Origin: CAUPWF01 sp964367685
GTDB taxonomy: Bacteria > Bacillota > Clostridia > Lachnospirales > Lachnospiraceae
Length of the DNA stretch: 22,274 bases
Assembly (NCBI GenBank): GCA_964367685.1
Contig: CAYIYM010000031.1
Location: 1-22,274, forward strand
Reading direction: 5' to 3'
Shown here piece by piece: positions 21,564-22,274 of this stretch. A program made the position numbers and the translations under genes. How positions within the stretch are numbered: position 1 is the first letter of the stretch; every line of letters starts with the position of its first letter. The notes below the pieces were generated by a model. The model was not told the DNA's origin and ran no database searches. It worked only from the letters and a program-made list of their open reading frames with translations.

Positions 21564-22217
21564 ATGGAAGTGATGATAGATGGACAGGCAATATCTTTTC
21601 AACCACAATATGGGAAGAGAACGAAAATGTCTTACGAATTTACACCAGAAGGTTTACTGATGGTGAGATTACCCCTTAAGTCAACAGTAGAAGAGATTAC
21701 AGAGTATTTAACAAAAGAGAAGAAAACGATTTTTGCTAAAAAGAATACATTTGAAAATAGAGTTTATATATCTGCTAAGAAAAGTTATAACAAAGATGAG
21801 ACATATTTACTCTTCGGAAGGACATGTAAGCTAAGCGATCTATTTCAGCAAGATATAGAGGACATAGAAGAAATAGAAGTAGAATTAAAGAAGTTATATA
21901 CTAAGGCAACAGCTGATTATATTAAGAAGCGGGCTCCTGAGATAGAAGCAAAAATAGGAGTTAGAAGTAAATCAATCTCAATAGTAGATAGTAAAAATAG
22001 TTGGGGAACTTGCTCATCGAGCAAAAAATTAACATTTAACTATAAATTGAGTATGGCTAAAGAAGCGGTCATTGATTCAGTAATTATTCATGAATTATGT
22101 CATATTCATCATATGAATCATGATAGATCTTTTTGGCGGTTGGTCGGGAAATATGATAATTACTATAAAGAACATTTGAATTATTTATCTCGTTTTGGTG
22201 GTGTTATGACGATTTAG
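21564..22217 (+). CDS. YgjP/SprT-like zinc metallopeptidase domain protein (DUF45)
   Basis: This protein of 217 residues belongs to the YgjP-type (DUF45) metal-dependent hydrolases. The zinc site is HELCHIHHMNHDRSFW near residues 174-189 (HExxH plus a downstream His), preceded by DSKNSWGTCSSSKKLTFNY, a family hallmark. The N-terminal half is a beta-rich domain followed by a Lys/Glu-rich helical stretch. The substrate and role are unknown, although SprT-type relatives act on proteins. I favour the ATG at 21564, with GAAAAGG at 21551-21557. A TTG at 21543 in the same frame would add seven residues but has a weak site. It is divergent from the ZIP gene and ends near a hairpin. Confidence 0.88.
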   Translation: MEVMIDGQAISFQPQYGKRTKMSYEFTPEGLLMVRLPLKSTVEEITEYLTKEKKTIFAKKNTFENRVYISAKKSYNKDETYLLFGRTCKLSDLFQQDIEDIEEIEVELKKLYTKATADYIKKRAPEIEAKIGVRSKSISIVDSKNSWGTCSSSKKLTFNYKLSMAKEAVIDSVIIHELCHIHHMNHDRSFWRLVGKYDNYYKEHLNYLSRFGGVMTI

Positions 22218-22244
22218 CAAAATGTGAAGAGAATGTATGAAGAG

Positions 22245-22274
22245 ATTCAATGCTTAAAATTCAAGCAATTGAAT
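22245..22274 (+). terminator. Hairpin after the peptidase gene, cut by the window end
   Basis: ATTCAATGCTT at 22245-22255 pairs with AAGCAATTGAAT at 22263-22274, with one bulged base and a 7-nt loop. Any T-run would lie just past the window, so the terminator call is provisional. Confidence 0.45.

Overview
The window is A+T-rich chromosomal DNA from a low-GC Gram-positive anaerobe, most likely a Clostridia member of the Lachnospiraceae type. The signs are strong Shine-Dalgarno sites, TTG/GTG starts, a cell-wall lysozyme with clostridial hydrophobic (ChW) repeats, an acetate kinase and an iron alcohol dehydrogenase for fermentation, a ferredoxin-like flavin protein and a full-length molybdenum cofactor (Moco) operon. 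The genus is an inference. I see no phage, insertion sequence, CRISPR array, rRNA or tRNA.

Positions 1-4741 hold short plus-strand accessory genes: the 3' end of an ABC transporter ATPase gene, a GyrI-like ligand-binding protein, a lipoprotein with every class D (OXA-type) beta-lactamase motif, a GNAT acetyltransferase, a metallo-beta-lactamase-fold hydrolase, a flavin-binding/ferredoxin fusion and a Dabb-domain protein. The gap between the lactamase and the acetyltransferase has two terminators and a deleted copy of the lactamase gene's promoter and lipobox region. The copied promoter now sits in front of the acetyltransferase.

Positions 4742-11430 are a Moco locus. A minus-strand MobA-type guanylyltransferase, fused to a kinase-like domain with altered catalytic residues, faces away from a seven-gene plus-strand operon: MoeA-like protein with a cysteine tail, moeA, moaC, mobB, moaA, a MOSC protein and mog/moaB. 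These cover cyclic pyranopterin formation (MoaA, MoaC), adenylylation and metal insertion (Mog, MoeA) and nucleotide attachment (MobA, MobB). MoaD, MoaE, MoeB, a molybdate transporter and any molybdoenzyme are absent from the window. The leader has a GNRA hairpin, a possible six-codon ORF and a 16-bp tandem repeat.

Positions 11431-16020 hold an alpha/beta-hydrolase (Mbeg1/DUF2974-like) facing an iron alcohol dehydrogenase across a shared hairpin terminator. The loop of that terminator is an exact 25-bp copy of the hydrolase's own coding sequence. A second GNAT gene then faces acetate kinase across another hairpin.

Positions 16021-22274 hold a secreted ChW-repeat GH25 lysozyme, a likely operon of MFS transporter, AmiS/UreI-type channel and nicotinamidase-like hydrolase (plausibly amide uptake and hydrolysis), a convergent ZIP metal transporter whose stop codon overlaps that of the hydrolase, and a divergent YgjP-type zinc metallopeptidase.
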